From: Symsagittifera roscoffensis
Taxonomy: Eukaryota; Xenacoelomorpha; Acoela; Convolutidae
Reading direction: 5' to 3'
Assembly: GCF_963678635.1 (NCBI RefSeq)
Contig: NC_087068.1
Span: 22,409,029-22,473,028, forward strand
DNA: 64,000 nt
Shown: one piece after another, positions 21,558 through 33,189 of the stretch
Numbering within the stretch: position 1 is the stretch's first letter
How the letters are laid out: every line of letters begins with the position of its first letter
Position numbers and translations under genes: made by a program
Notes under the pieces: model-generated
Seen by the model: only the letters and a program-made list of their open reading frames with translations
Database searches by the model: none
What the model was told of the DNA's origin: nothing

Positions 21558-21570
21558 AGTCCGGGGAGTA
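21558..21570 (+). other. Polypurine tract, element A
   Basis: AGTCCGGGGAGTA abuts the 3' LTR start TGTGCCAG. The same GTCCGGGGAGTA abuts B's 3' LTR. This is the expected position for the plus-strand primer in reverse transcription. Confidence 0.8.
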
Positions 21571-22378
21571 TGTGCCAGTCGGTCATATCTGGAAGTTTGA
21601 CCTTGAGGGACACGAAAATACGTGATTTTGGAGTGAAGTTTTATTTTTCAAAAATTCGAATGGAGCCTGTCATGCTCAGTTTTCTCGCAGCAACTGAAAA
21701 CAAAAAATGAAAAATCAGAACAACCGAATTTACAATTGCTGGAAAATACTTAAGAAAACAGCAGGAAATTGCTATTCGCAATTTCCAGATACAAAAAGCT
21801 GTCAACAGAAGGGTGGACAGCTCGAGTGTCCCAATGGTTCAGATTGAAACTTCAATTCTAGAGTCTAAACTTATTTCTGTTATTAAAACTGAGTAGTATT
21901 GAACTTATCAAGTTATCTTATTTAATTCTCGAGTTGCTCATCAATTTAATTACTCCTTATTCTCGAGTGTGTCGACATGTGAGTTCCAAGTTTAGTTTTT
22001 TCGAGTGTGTTTTATGATTGTTATGTTGAGATAAGGCAAGTTTAAGGTTGATCCATCTGAAATGGATCAAGGTTCCACTGTCCAATAAAAAGTAGCTTAA
22101 CGGATGGTTCCGACCCTGTTTTTAACGGCGTTCGTGTATTTTGGGTATTTTGAGAATTAAGTATGGGAACGTTTTTATTTTCTAGAGTGAGGGGATATTT
22201 TGGTAGTAGCCTTTAAGCTGTAACGGGTTCTAGTCTCATGTCGCAAGCGAACCGAATTGGCTCCGACCGTTCTTGAGGTAGAAAAACACAAGAGATAGTG
22301 TCCCTGACTCTTGAGCCAATGGTTATAGGGCCTATTTTTCTTAAGCCTCATATGTGACCGAAGTAGGCGACTGTTACA
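21571..22378 (+). repeat. Element A 3' LTR
   Basis: 808 bases, TGTGCCAG...CTGTTACA, matching the 5' LTR at both ends. It includes an AATAAA near 22084 that could be the poly(A) signal. The block GATCCATCTGAAATGGATC near 22052 is shared, in reverse orientation on the plus strand, with the D LTR and the solo LTR, which confirms one LTR family. It is followed by gag, repeating the three bases before the 5' LTR. Confidence 0.9.
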
Positions 22379-22500
22379 GAGCTTTACATTTTGTCTAATC
22401 GTTCCAAAAACGTCGCTAATCTGTTAAAACTGCCAATTCTCTAGGTCAGCGGCTAATAAATCGAACTGGCCTTTTTTGTCAATTCTGTTCGAATGTCTCA
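22379..22500 (-). repeat. Element B 3' LTR, first part
   Basis: On the minus strand the LTR starts TGAGACATTCG at 22500 directly after the purine tract. It matches the start of the solo LTR (63966 downward) closely, including AACGTCGCTAATCTG on the plus strand. It is cut by element A at 22379 and continues at 350. Confidence 0.85.
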
Positions 22501-22512
22501 TACTCCCCGGAC
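22501..22512 (-). other. Polypurine tract, element B
   Basis: On the minus strand GTCCGGGGAGTA directly precedes the LTR start TGAGAC. It is identical to element A's tract. Confidence 0.8.
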
Positions 22513-23337
22513 AGCCCGGTCAATGTCCCCATTGAATGTCGTAGTCTTCGTAAAAATGATACAGTGCCCTTGAACAGATTTTACAAAATGCACGAAATCA
22601 CTTTTATCCACGTCATTTCGACTCACTACAGAATATAAATGGCATCATACTACATCACTATAGCCTTCCAAATTCTTTCATTAATCTGCTCTTTCGAGGA
22701 TATGATCTAGGATGAAAAAAGTGTCTGACTTCTAATTTCAATGCCCTGATTTAAATTTTTTTCTCCTAGGTTTTAAAAGGTGTTAGTTTGCAGGACAGTC
22801 CTGCCAACCAATAAGCTAAATTTATCCTATCATGCTTCTTCCCTTCGGAAATTTTAGTTGTTATTGGTCCTGAATATTAAAATTAAGGAACTCTGTGGTT
22901 AGAAAGAACAATGAAATAATATCACTCTTCAAGAGATTACCCAAGCCTTTCATGTCACCACAAAGTGGTCAGTCATCCTATATTGATTAAAAACAATCAT
23001 GCAGGCTGGAATATTTAAATATACTCTTCACTCAAGCCTTTCTAAAGAAATAGTAAGTGTCTCCAAAATCACTAACGAAAATCAAAATGCAAATTTATAA
23101 ATGCAAAAATTCTTTTAATGTTCAAAACTCAACTAAATTCTTTCTTTCAGTTTCAATTACAACTTGGTTGCTTTGTTTCTCATTTGAGTTGTTCTGTCAC
23201 ATACAAAACAATTCTGAGTTCTAACTTCTTCTCTTTCGTCACTTCTTTCTTTCTTCTTTTTTCGTCGTTTAGAAGTTCTAAAACTTCTAAATTCTTCTAA
23301 TATCTTTTCTTTTTGCATCTTGTTTTTCGGCCATTTG
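22513..23337 (-). other. Element B 3' untranslated region
   Basis: AT-rich and non-coding. Much of it (22560-22880) aligns with C at 62750-63065, for example ATGATGCCATTTATA and CCAATAACAACTAAA. This shows that B and C share their 3' ends. The T-rich stretch 23100-23330 codes for nothing recognisable. Confidence 0.7.
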
Positions 23338-26166
23338 TCAATGCTCCATCTCCTCTTCCTGCAACATTGACTCTGCACTTTCAGTTTCCATGTCCTGCAA
23401 CACATCGGTAGCTATCCTGACGTTGTTGGAAGCAGTCCTCCAACACTTCTGCTCTTCTTCCCTTTGTTTACAACAAGGTGGGGGGTCAACGTTAGATTCT
23501 CTGTTCCGGCAGAAGCTGTTGTGGAGGCACAACCTCACGTTTCTCTCCAAATCTTCCTTCAACATCTCTACTTTCTCCCTCCCATTACCTTCACTCGTCC
23601 TGGAAGTCCTCTTCATTGCGGTGGTCACTGCATTCCGATGAGTTACAAAAGGTCGCTTGAAAGCTCCTGTCCCAATGTCCAGCTGATACGCACTGTACAC
23701 TCTGCTGTGCTTCTACATATGCTTCTTAGCATATTCGTACAACCATGCAGTCATGTTGGCTCTAAACCATGGCATCAGACGTCTCCTGGCCCATATCTTT
23801 TTCACATCCATCGGAATGTTCAAGATTTTGCACATTGTCTCAAAAAGATCTAAATCTTTTAGACAATCCAATTTCTGCAATTGTTCTCTCGTTGGCGCCT
23901 CCTGTCTATTGTTCTCCTTCACATGAGCTTCCAGCCATCGTATCGCTATCATAACTCCCACTATCACTATCGTTATGGGCCGTGATGAGTTTGCAACAAA
24001 CAATGGCAGGGAAACTCATCATGTGTTGACATGATGCTCCTCCAATTACGCTTTCCCGAAGCTTCCAGTAGTGGTTCTACTTCCATCATCATTCGGTGGA
24101 CTTCATCATTTTCATCTACTGCATTGTAATCCGTGGTGGTTGATCCTTTCTGCTTCTGTCTCTCAAAGTCACCGAAGTTCCCACTGGCGTATCCCATGAA
24201 CTTCCTTTCCAGTATCGACTCTAACTCTTCTTTAGTTCTCTCCGGAACCGCTGAGAAAATTTTACACGGTAACTTGTAAAAATTTTCTGACATTCTTGCT
24301 AGTCTTACGCATTTTGGCACCGAGAAGGCTTGATTCACGATCACTCTCGTACCTTTCACATCCACAGCTACGAAATGCACTGGGTATTTGCTCTTACACA
24401 TTGGAGCTAATGTAGATCCCACTAAATATCGCGCTCCCGACGGTCTGGGATATGTCTCACTGTGTCGGATGTTCATTTCTGCCTCGATTGCTTCTCTCCA
24501 CCTTCTTATGAGTTTTTGCTCAGTCTGCAAAACTCCTGGGACCACTTCTACACTGATGGCCGTGATAATCTCATGCTTTTGTTCTAGATTCAATAGTGAC
24601 TCTAAAGAACCAAACATGCTGTAGAAACCTAGTGCAGTCACTAGATTCACTTCGGTTCCTCCATGGCAATCCGCAATTAGTTCCGTTTCTGTCTTCGCCT
24701 TCATCACAATGTTCCCAAACAAAACCGTCAACTGCTTTTTTTGTTTCTCCAAGGTCTTCACGCAATCCAGACTGCCACAGACATGACCCTCCAGTCCGCA
24801 GACTTCTGCCAGACAGCTACCAGGTTTGACCCAGTCCTCTGGTCCCCAGCCAGGCAACTTTATTTGTCTTCTCCGTTGCTCCTAGAGGCTGTTTTCATCA
24901 AGTTAAAGATGATATTAAGAGCACGCAGATTACAGTCTGAGCTCAGTTCCCTCTCTACGTCTTGTGATGCACGTAATATCGAATCAAAGTTGGGACTCCG
25001 ACGCCATGATGGTTTCATCAGTTCCCTCACTACCATCAAACTCGTTCTCAGCAGTTCGTCTGAGAATCCCAATTCAATTTCTACCCGGTTGTCCGATTTT
25101 GGCACTGAAGGTGCAGTCACCTTTTCCTCAAAGACTAGTCCCAGCTTGGCCTGCTGATTAGCAGCGCTTCTTATTGTTGCAATTCTCGACGTCCAAAATC
25201 TTAGCAACACTGCTAGCTCGTAATCAAAGAAGCAATCGCGTATGTCTTCATTTAGGAAAGGGTTGTGCGCCATCCCTATGATTCCGGACACGTAACTGTA
25301 GGACTTCTTCCTGATTGGTCCACAGTATTCACTGGATTTCGGCAGTGCTCCCATTGATTCGTTAGTGAGTCTCAACTCTTTGTTTGAGAATCTCCTTATT
25401 TCGTCTATTTTCCTCATGGGTTCTAGTTCCACGGGTTCCTTCATGTTCACTCGCATTGGTTTGCTTTGATGCATATCCAGCAATGCTAGCAAGAGCAAGG
25501 CTTTTGCTCGTTCATCGCCTTCCTTTAGCATCTTAACACAGGTGTTCAATGCTGGCACTGACATTTGTTTTATCATGAATCGAATGAAACAGAGAGCGTC
25601 TCTCCGCTTCGCGCACGCTATTGCTGCTCCTTCTTGGGTCATCGGATCTCTTACACTCGTCATTAAGAACACTTTCTCTCCTCTTTCGATCTCTTCCTTT
25701 CTTCTGAATCATATTCTCCACGAGTCAGTCCGATCATGCACCAGGCGAACCTCAGTTGTAACTCAGTTCTCACGTAAGGCACTGCTATCAGAGCGTGTAT
25801 CTTCGGCGTGGTTCTCATCTCTTCTTCGAAAAACCGTAACACTACCGCTCTCCACGGAAGGCTCACCAACTGCTCTATCGTTGCTGTATGCATCTCAGAA
25901 GATACCAGAGTCCCGTATGCTTTCTGCTTCAAGGTGGTGCCTTGCATCATTGTTTCCAAGTAACCTTCCATGGCACTTTGATCTTCCAGAGCCATCAAGT
26001 GTCCTCTGGCCGAATTTCTGTACTCCAGCATCTCCATGTATCCACTGGCGGGTTCATCTGTTGATACAGTATCCGACACTGTCAGTCGATTATATTCCAC
26101 TGGGACTAGCTGTCCTTCAACGCTTCCTTTTCTATGGTTCGTGGGAAACGGTTTAAAGTCTTTCAT
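23338..26166 (-). pseudogene. Element B X4 region (broken)
   Basis: Matches A's X4 along its length: MHQSKPMR-type helical blocks, KIDEIRRFSNKEL, YSYVSGIIGMAHNPFL, a CX4CX6CX4C cluster near 24790, VTALGFYSMF, VVPGVLQTEQK, QAFSVPKCVRLARMS, PCHCLLQT and MPWFRANMTAWLY. The conserved positions between otherwise diverged copies are what define the protein. Function unknown. Confidence 0.55.
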
Positions 26167-27113
26167 GGTACTCTCCCCACATTGGCTATTTCCATGAGTA
26201 TTTCCATTTCTAATGTTGCTCGAGTCAGAGTGCGGTCCCTCTTCTTGGTCCTGTAACCTGTTGACTTTCTTCGTACCATGAGAATGGGTGGCACCATCGC
26301 TACATCAGTCAGCATCCTGTCTGTGCCAGGCAATCGATCATCACCTTGTCCCAGATCCATAGCTTCTTCGACTCGCTTTCTTTTCGCTGAATTGACAGCT
26401 TTTATCGAGACTTCGGAATCCACTTTCGTCTTTCCGCCTTTCTCAATGTCACCTTGCTGCCCAGTTCCATCTTCATTTCATTAATCTTGTCAATTACTAA
26501 TTTTGACCGCATCGTTCCTTTCCGGGTTCTTGACAGATATACCACTTCTCCTTTGTCTTCTTGCGGCGTCATCTTGATAGGAGAGTTTGCCTCACTTTCG
26601 TCATTGGCTGAGTCGAGCAATAACTCACTCAATCTCCCTTCACACTCGTCGAGTTTGTCAAGGACCTCCCGCATTAGTGGTCGGTTGAGACCTAATTTCA
26701 AAATGGACTGGGTACCGTAGCTCTGAACTACCGTCCAGAACTCTTCCATAAAGGCTACTCTTTCCATTCTACATCCCGTCCTATTTTCATGGTCCCTGTG
26801 ATGCACCTCCCACTCGTCTTCAGTTAACGTTCTTAAGAAGAGTACCCTGGCAGCGCCTTCTATTCTTCTTCTCTTTGGTGATTCCATGAGGAGTCTCTGT
26901 TCGTTGTCTTTAGAATTGCCCGGAGATCTGCTCTCCGGCAAATTCTGGTTCATTTCCATAAAGGCCGACGGAGGTTCCAGCGTCGAAATACCTTCATCTG
27001 CTGGTTCAGTTGTCTCCAACGCATCCGCGCCGTTCTCAAAATCACTGAGGAAATTGAAGTCTAGGCTGGATACTCCTCCTGTCGATGCCTTATCGTTCTC
27101 TTTCTCGGCTTGA
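26163..27113 (-). pseudogene. Element B X3 region (broken)
   Basis: Shares with A the short helical block (FLRTLTEDEWEVHHRD through LDKLDECEGRLSELL) and a basic patch (SAKRKRVEEA). The rest is charged and low in complexity. It lies between X4 and X2, as in A. Confidence 0.42.
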
Positions 27114-27133
27114 TCGGGTTACTGTTACATAGG

Positions 27134-29690
27134 TTATTCCGAATGACGGCTTCCTCCCTGCCCATCATCTCCTTCTGGTTTCTCTTTCGAATTTGAGGGC
27201 CCTTGCTCTTCACTTCTGGCCCCTGACAGATCTTCTTCCTCTCCATAGATTATTTTGAACTCTTCATGTCCGAAGGGTGCTAGCAAAGCTCTCGTCTCTA
27301 GCGTTCCTCCCATCGTTAACTCCGGCTTCACACTCGTCAAGATCAGGAAAGACTCTGGTAATTCAGCTCCGCCTCTCATTTTCATAGGGATCCAGTTTCG
27401 CCCACTCTTTTTCAAATCCTCCAGGCTTCGGAGTCGCTGCGTTGCTTATCCGCCTTCTCGTTGCTTGATCCGTGTAAACAAATTGCGTATATTGCAACAC
27501 TGCGGCATTCCTGCTCACATAACATGGATCCATAGTTTCCGAGAGTTTCGCCCATCTCCTTTCATTTGTCTCAAACGCTCTCAATCTGGGAATTTGCACT
27601 ACGGAGACTGCTCCGAGCAATATCCTTCTTATCAGAGGGAGTTCAGGGATTTCCTCAGGCAACTTCTTGTAATCACATCAACCTTTCGTCTCTTCTCTCA
27701 CCTTGTAGTACGCCGCAGTGAGTCGAGGAATTCTCGTGATCTCACCATTTGTTTTGTCATAGGGCCTTAGGTTCCAGAGCTTCGGGAACACCTCTATGTG
27801 CCCTCTGTCCACTTCTCCCATGCGATCACGGAAGTGATCATCGAAGTTGACGACCGTCATCTCTGGCTCCGATATCTCGGCAAACAACAGATCTTCGCTC
27901 GTGAGTTCTCGCAATACAGGCTGCTCACACCAAATCAGCGCACTTCCGCCCACTGCTGATATGAGAATCAGGTGCAGCACCGACCTCCTGTATGCTTCCA
28001 CCTTAACAACAGGGAACGCAAACGTGACTGCTGGTCGGTATATGACGGTCACGAAATCCGTGGCTCCTCTGATCAATGCTAAGGGATCGGTCCTCATAGC
28101 TAAGCTCAGATCAGTTAACAGGGGCATGCCCCCAGCATGACGTCTCACGTCTTCCTCCCTCTGGATTGTTTCATCCTCTCCTGTTCCAAAGCGATTCTGC
28201 TGCAGGAGGTACTGGATAAGAGTATGTCTCAAATCTCTTATCTTATTCCAGGAATCTGTAGCTCGCTTCATGTCTGGTCTCTTTGGAGTTGTTTCTCCTC
28301 TCTCCTTCCTCTCTTACTTCCGTTCCTCGGAACCATAAATCGTTTGACATCGCTACGATTACTCGATGGTCATCGTCAATCCCTGGCTTCAATTTAAGTT
28401 GTCCACTGAATTTGGACAGTTCCAACCCCAGTACTTTATCCAATACTAGCATGTGTAGTGAATGGTCCTTGAATCCTCTCATCGCATTCGAGATGTCTGA
28501 CCACACCGCAGGTAATCCAGCCCTGAGTTGCCTCAGATTCTCCATATCTATATCGCGATTTGGGCAGATATGATCACATCATATTTCCCTTCCGAGAGCA
28601 AAGCCACAATCGCATACACGAACTTCAGTCCATCCGGGAGATGTGCATATCCCGGAGACAGTGCAAACACGGCTCTCGGTGTTATTTTAGTCAAGGCACC
28701 CTCTTTCATTGTATCCTCTACTTCACCAATTGACTCGAGGATATCTTTTATAGCTGGCCATACAGCGGCTTCGGCTGTCGTAGGCTCTCTGAGTCTGCTC
28801 AGGAAACCTCTGTTGTGTAGATGGTCATTGATGCCAGCGAACACAATTGTGATTGTGTTCATATCTGTCTGCCTTTGCATTCCGATCGCCATCGACACGG
28901 ATTGTGTTAGGTCCAGGTCGACCGCTACTTACATTGTCGCATCAGGCCAAAACAGAGACTTGGAGGTATACACGAAGTCTGAATTCGCGACTATCATGAT
29001 CTTGGCCTTCCTCATTTCTGCGCTGTCGTATGCAGCAAAGATGGTCTCATCTTTCTTTATCGCCTTCAACCCACCGTATTTCTGAACATCACATTCCTGA
29101 TTCATTTGTTTCGGATACGCTCTTTCTTTCACATGCCCTGGGGGTGCTTTCACCTGCCTGAACATCTTCACATGTTGTCCAATTGGCACCCTCGTCGTCA
29201 GGAATCTTCCAGGTCTTCTTCTCGATTTCCTTCGTCGTGATTCAGTTTCACGTCTTGTAACAGTCTTGCAGTCACTGGACCCATTGTATTGTTCGAGGGC
29301 AGTCCCTACAGGTCGGAAAACCTCCAGGCAGTTGTAGAGCTGAAGTTTATGCCAGCAGCTGTTAACCAGACCACGCCTCTTATTGAGTACAGTCCGTTGA
29401 ACATCCTCATGGCATCTGCCGCAAAGCGCACTGTCTGAAGATTCAGTTTCATCAGATCATCCTTATATATCGGCCAGGGAGAAGGTTTGGGCCTCGACCA
29501 CATCAGAGAACTCCTGTTTGGGCGTCGCTCCTCTCGACTGGTGCTCGTCGTCTGTGATCTCGTATCCGATCTAGAGGTGCTGGTCGTTTCGGCTGTCGGG
29601 TTGACAGGCCCTAGTCTTCGTCTAGAATTGATGGTTATTCTCAAGGGCGCTTCGCTAATCAATCTTAAACGTCAGTTCTTTGCTGGGGTT
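27134..29690 (-). pseudogene. Element B X2 region (broken)
   Basis: Matches A's X2: IMIVANSDF near 28970, IVFAGINDHLHNRGFL near 28830, SPGYAHLPDGLKFVYAI near 28640, AVWSDISNAMRGF near 28490, GGMPLLTDLSLAMRTDP near 28100 and IPRLRAF near 27600. The best-kept piece is the GGMPLLTDL block. The family is unrecognised beyond the possible SGNH-like start. Confidence 0.5.
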
Positions 29691-29739
29691 TGCTAGAGCT
29701 TTGAGGCCTATAGATAGTCACGGCTGGGACCGTTCTAAC

Positions 29740-31548
29740 CGTTCTCGTCACGGCTGTTTCTAAGCTAGGATGCACAAAGGTTGAAATTGCTGATTTATTC
29801 GATGTCTCTTCCTTCTTCAGCACTCCCGTGTCAAAGAGTTCTACTTACATTTCATCTAATTGCTCTTGGAAGACTCTGTTCAACCAGGCTTGTCCCTCGA
29901 TGCTTTCAAAGTGATGCCGTCAGTAGTCAGATCTATAGCTCTCGGCTCGTGCTAAATATCCATAAGGATCATCCGTCCAGCATTCCGACTCGCAAGATTC
30001 CTCAGGATGTTGTTCCACCTGATTGCTCCTTCATTATGTCTCCTCCCTGCTGCTGTCAACATCTTCGTGCTCATTGGTACAGTGCGGACGGTCAGTACCG
30101 CGCAGTTGGACTTCTGCCAGAGAGTAGTAAATAGGCACACCATCATCGATTCCCATAGTGCCTCTTCCTCATCTGAGCTTCTCGAGTTGTTATTTTCTCC
30201 TACTAGGATCATTACGTTAGGGACTCTCCCTGGGTTCATCAGCTCCACCATCCGAAATAACTGGGCTATCGTTGCGCCTCTAAACGCCATCTCCGTGGTG
30301 ATCTAGGAAGTCCTCAAATTTTGGAGCACTCTGACCAAGCTGTCCCCCAGTATCAGATGTGATATCCCAAGTGGCGGTTGCTGCAGGTTTACTGCTGGGA
30401 TCCAAGTCGCTCGATTGAAGCAGGCTCTCGGATCTGTATCCGGAACTCCTGTGAAGCTATACTTCAAATGATAATTCTTTTGCACCTCAATCACTCGGGA
30501 AACTTTCTTCGCCGGTATCTCTCGTATTTTCCTGTCTGGGATCCTAGAGCTCCTTGTTGATGATGTTGCATTGCTAACTCCCTCTCTGGTCATCACGTCT
30601 TGGGACAGTTGTACTCTGCCCGTGTCATCGATTTTCCCGTAGGGTGCAGTCACCCTGGAACCTGGCGCATTCCTGTTGGCAACCAGTCTTCCAGCTGTCT
30701 CTATCAGTTACCTCACCGTTTGCTCCACGACTGGGTCACCTAAGGTGTCAGTCAGATCCGGGATTGTCACTCGACCAGTTGCAGCCGGGAGTTGCGTCTC
30801 CGTCGTCTGACTCAACTCTCGAGGCGTCAAAAGTTCCATCGGGGACTGCCCACTTTTTCTACGGCTGTCGTTAACGCCAGACGCTCCGATCGCTGCTCGT
30901 ACTCTCGCCTCAAGCGCTCTATCTCTTCACCCTGCTTCTTGTTGCAGTCTTCAAACAACTTCTTCCACATGTCCCTATCTTTTTCGATAGTGAGCATGGT
31001 GTTGGTCATCTCGTCCAGCTCCTTTCTAGTCGTCTCTAGTTCTTCTATCGTCCCATTGAGATCTTGAATGTTTTCGTTCCTTTGAACTTCCTCTTCTACT
31101 CTCGCCCTTTTTGTGGCACAGCTACTCTCAGTTGTGAACTAGAGGAGGCAGCCTCCCTGTTCGTTTCTTGATGCATCCTCCTCAGTCCAGGCTTAGGCTT
31201 GGTGGGCAAAGGCATCTCACCTGGTTGGTAGGTCCTTGAACTTCCCAATCCAGGCTCGTTCGCCAAGTCACTCCCTGAGAGAGCCCCGTTACTCCACCTC
31301 ATCACTCTCATGTTCGGGCTGTCTAGTACTCCTCTTTCGCCATATGCTGCCATCAATAAGAAATCGCTGGGGCGGTCCCCACGGCTATCATGCCCTAAGA
31401 TGTTTATCAAGGCGGTCAGCAACATGACTACTTCTGAGTCCTCCAGAGCGAAGTCTCGATTCATTAGCCTCCGATAGATCGCATCTACCATCGGTCCTAC
31501 ATATGCCTCTGCCAGGTCCATCAATTCATCCAAGTTGAAATTATCCAT
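29740..31548 (-). pseudogene. Element B X1 region: coiled coil plus SGNH-type domain (broken)
   Basis: The start MDNFNLDELMDLA leads a helical region like A's X1. A coiled coil lies near 30830-31090. The SGNH blocks are LILGDSLVRVL near 30330, MILVGENNNSR near 30200 and an HF block near 29920 followed by AWLNRVFQE, which parallels EWLNDVFQ in A. Ser, Asn and His positions are kept in both copies, which supports a real hydrolase ancestry. Confidence 0.6.
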
Positions 31549-31937
31549 CTTCTTGCAAGTTTGATTTTAGAATCGATTCGATGATTTGAAATCAAGTGAG
31601 AGATTAAACGATCAATCAGGATCTAGAAAGAAGGTCACGAATACCACATTTGTCAACTTTACACTAGTTCTGTATTAAAATTTATTTAAAACAGTCAGAT
31701 AAAAATATTTTGATCGTAAAATTTATTAAAATCAATCAGTTTCTAAAATTTTGGAACTCGACCTAAGATTGGACAGTCCCAAATTTGGATCTATTCCTAA
31801 AATCGTCATTCAGTTGTTCATGGTCCCTAACTCCTTCTTTCCCTTATGTCTTGATAACATTCCACATAACATAACATAACACACGTATCACACACTACAC
31901 ATTTTTTTTCTGACACCCTCTTGCATGCCACCTGAAC
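31549..31937 (-). other. Element B gap between macro domain and cassette
   Basis: Non-coding, AT-rich. On the minus strand a TTTCTAG/ATCCTGATTGATC acceptor-like site falls near 31624, about 75 bases before the X1 start. It is equivalent to those at 12080 and 62015. Confidence 0.55.
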
Positions 31938-33175
31938 TCAGCCTATACTTAAGTAATATTTCTTATGCAAGTATACTTGTATATTAGTATCAGAGAAGAT
32001 TACGTGTATCAGCGCGTACAGTTCACGTGGATGCAGTCGTCCTCTGTTCGGATCGTACACTGGAAGCAAAAGCTCCTTCACTTCCCTTTCCACGAGGAAG
32101 TCTGTCAATCTCGTCAAGGACAAGACTAGGTTTTCCGGGTCCACGTGCCGCTTCTCCGTCGCCCTCCTCACCAAGAAGTATAAGTACTTTCCCGGTATCT
32201 GTGACGCCGCCGAAGGCAGGGCTGCTACGCCCCCTATTCCTGGTCTTTGCTTCCAAAGGAGTTCTATGTTTTTATATTCTCTGTTAAAATTTGCTGCTAA
32301 CGCTGTCTTAAAAATCATGTCTGCTGTGATTGCAATCGCACATGTTCTATTTGTGAGTATGAAATCGCTATCTGTTAGTATTATGCTACTTGAATATTCA
32401 TTTCGTGAGTTCAAACATGACTCAACTACCCTCCCTATGTCCGGTTTCTTAGGGTCCTCGCCTGTTTCCGCTTCTAAATCACCTGTCTCTCTTGCTATTC
32501 TTAATTTTTTTATTAGTAAATTTTCAGTGTGGGCAAGTCCTACCCCCACTCCCCGGACAAAAATATCCATCGACGTCCCCGTTGATCGCATACTGGATAT
32601 CAAGTCGAGATTGGAAGACGGAATGAGTAGTCGCCCTTCCTGGCAGCCCAGGTAGGATCTTCTCGTTCGGTTTTCCTGTATTTCATGCTTTCACGTTCTA
32701 CATCTTAAATCGTGACACTGGTCTCATTTGGGTCCGACGTCATTTCATTCAACCACTCGAAGACACGCAGATTCGTCAACTCATGATCGTAGGGTTGCTG
32801 TTGCTCGTCGTCGAATTCTACCTGGAGTTTCGACCGGTCCTCGATCCATAACTCGTCGTGATCATCGGCTATTTCAAAGTCCTGTGACACAGTTATGTCT
32901 TCTAGACCTACTACTTCTTCCACTATCTTATTTAGATCTATCCTGTCCACTACAAAGTCGTCGCCGTAAGGGTTCTATTTCTTCTTGGATCTTGTCCTGT
33001 CATTCTGTCGAGTCTGTATCGTGAACGGAAGATCCGGTTCCAAGTTCTTGGGAACCTCCCTTTGTTCAGGGTCTTGCCAGTCCTCCTCTGCGTAAGGTAA
33101 GGTTTCTTCATCCGCTTCAATCACCTCGTTTGGATCCAGGTCCAATGGTGGACTTGTTCCTTACTCTACGACTTC
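31938..33175 (-). pseudogene. Element B acidic linker and macro domain (broken)
   Basis: Macro-domain landmarks as in A: IILTDSDFILTNR, ITADMIFKT, GKYLYFLVRR, VKELLLPVYDPNRGRL and IQVYLHKKYYLS (31938-32400). The upstream linker is acidic. The GTCCGGGGAGT motif at 32548-32558 precedes the domain as in A. Confidence 0.7.
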
Positions 33176-33189
33176 ATTCCCATCGTTCT

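Larger units (their letters stand above)
351..22378 (+). mobile_element. Element A: giant Ty3/gypsy-type LTR retroelement (~22 kb) with accessory cassette
   Basis: The element is bounded by LTRs starting TGTGCCAG and ending CTGTTACA, with a primer-binding site after the first and a purine tract before the second. Order of parts: leader, gag, protease, RT, RNase H, spacer, integrase, macro domain, then cassette X1-X4. RT and RNase H precede integrase and the integrase ends in a GPF-type module, as in Ty3/gypsy. At about 22 kb it is two to four times the usual size for the group. It is broken, with roughly 15 interruptions across its coding regions. By eye the two LTRs differ at about 4-5% of aligned positions, so it is fairly young, and younger than B, in whose 3' LTR it lies. 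A 3-bp repeat (gag) flanks it. Confidence 0.9.

Noticed and set aside
23100-23340. T-rich, Phe/Ser-rich open frame as a membrane protein
   Set aside because: It lies in B's 3' untranslated region and reflects base composition. No counterpart is seen in A or C.
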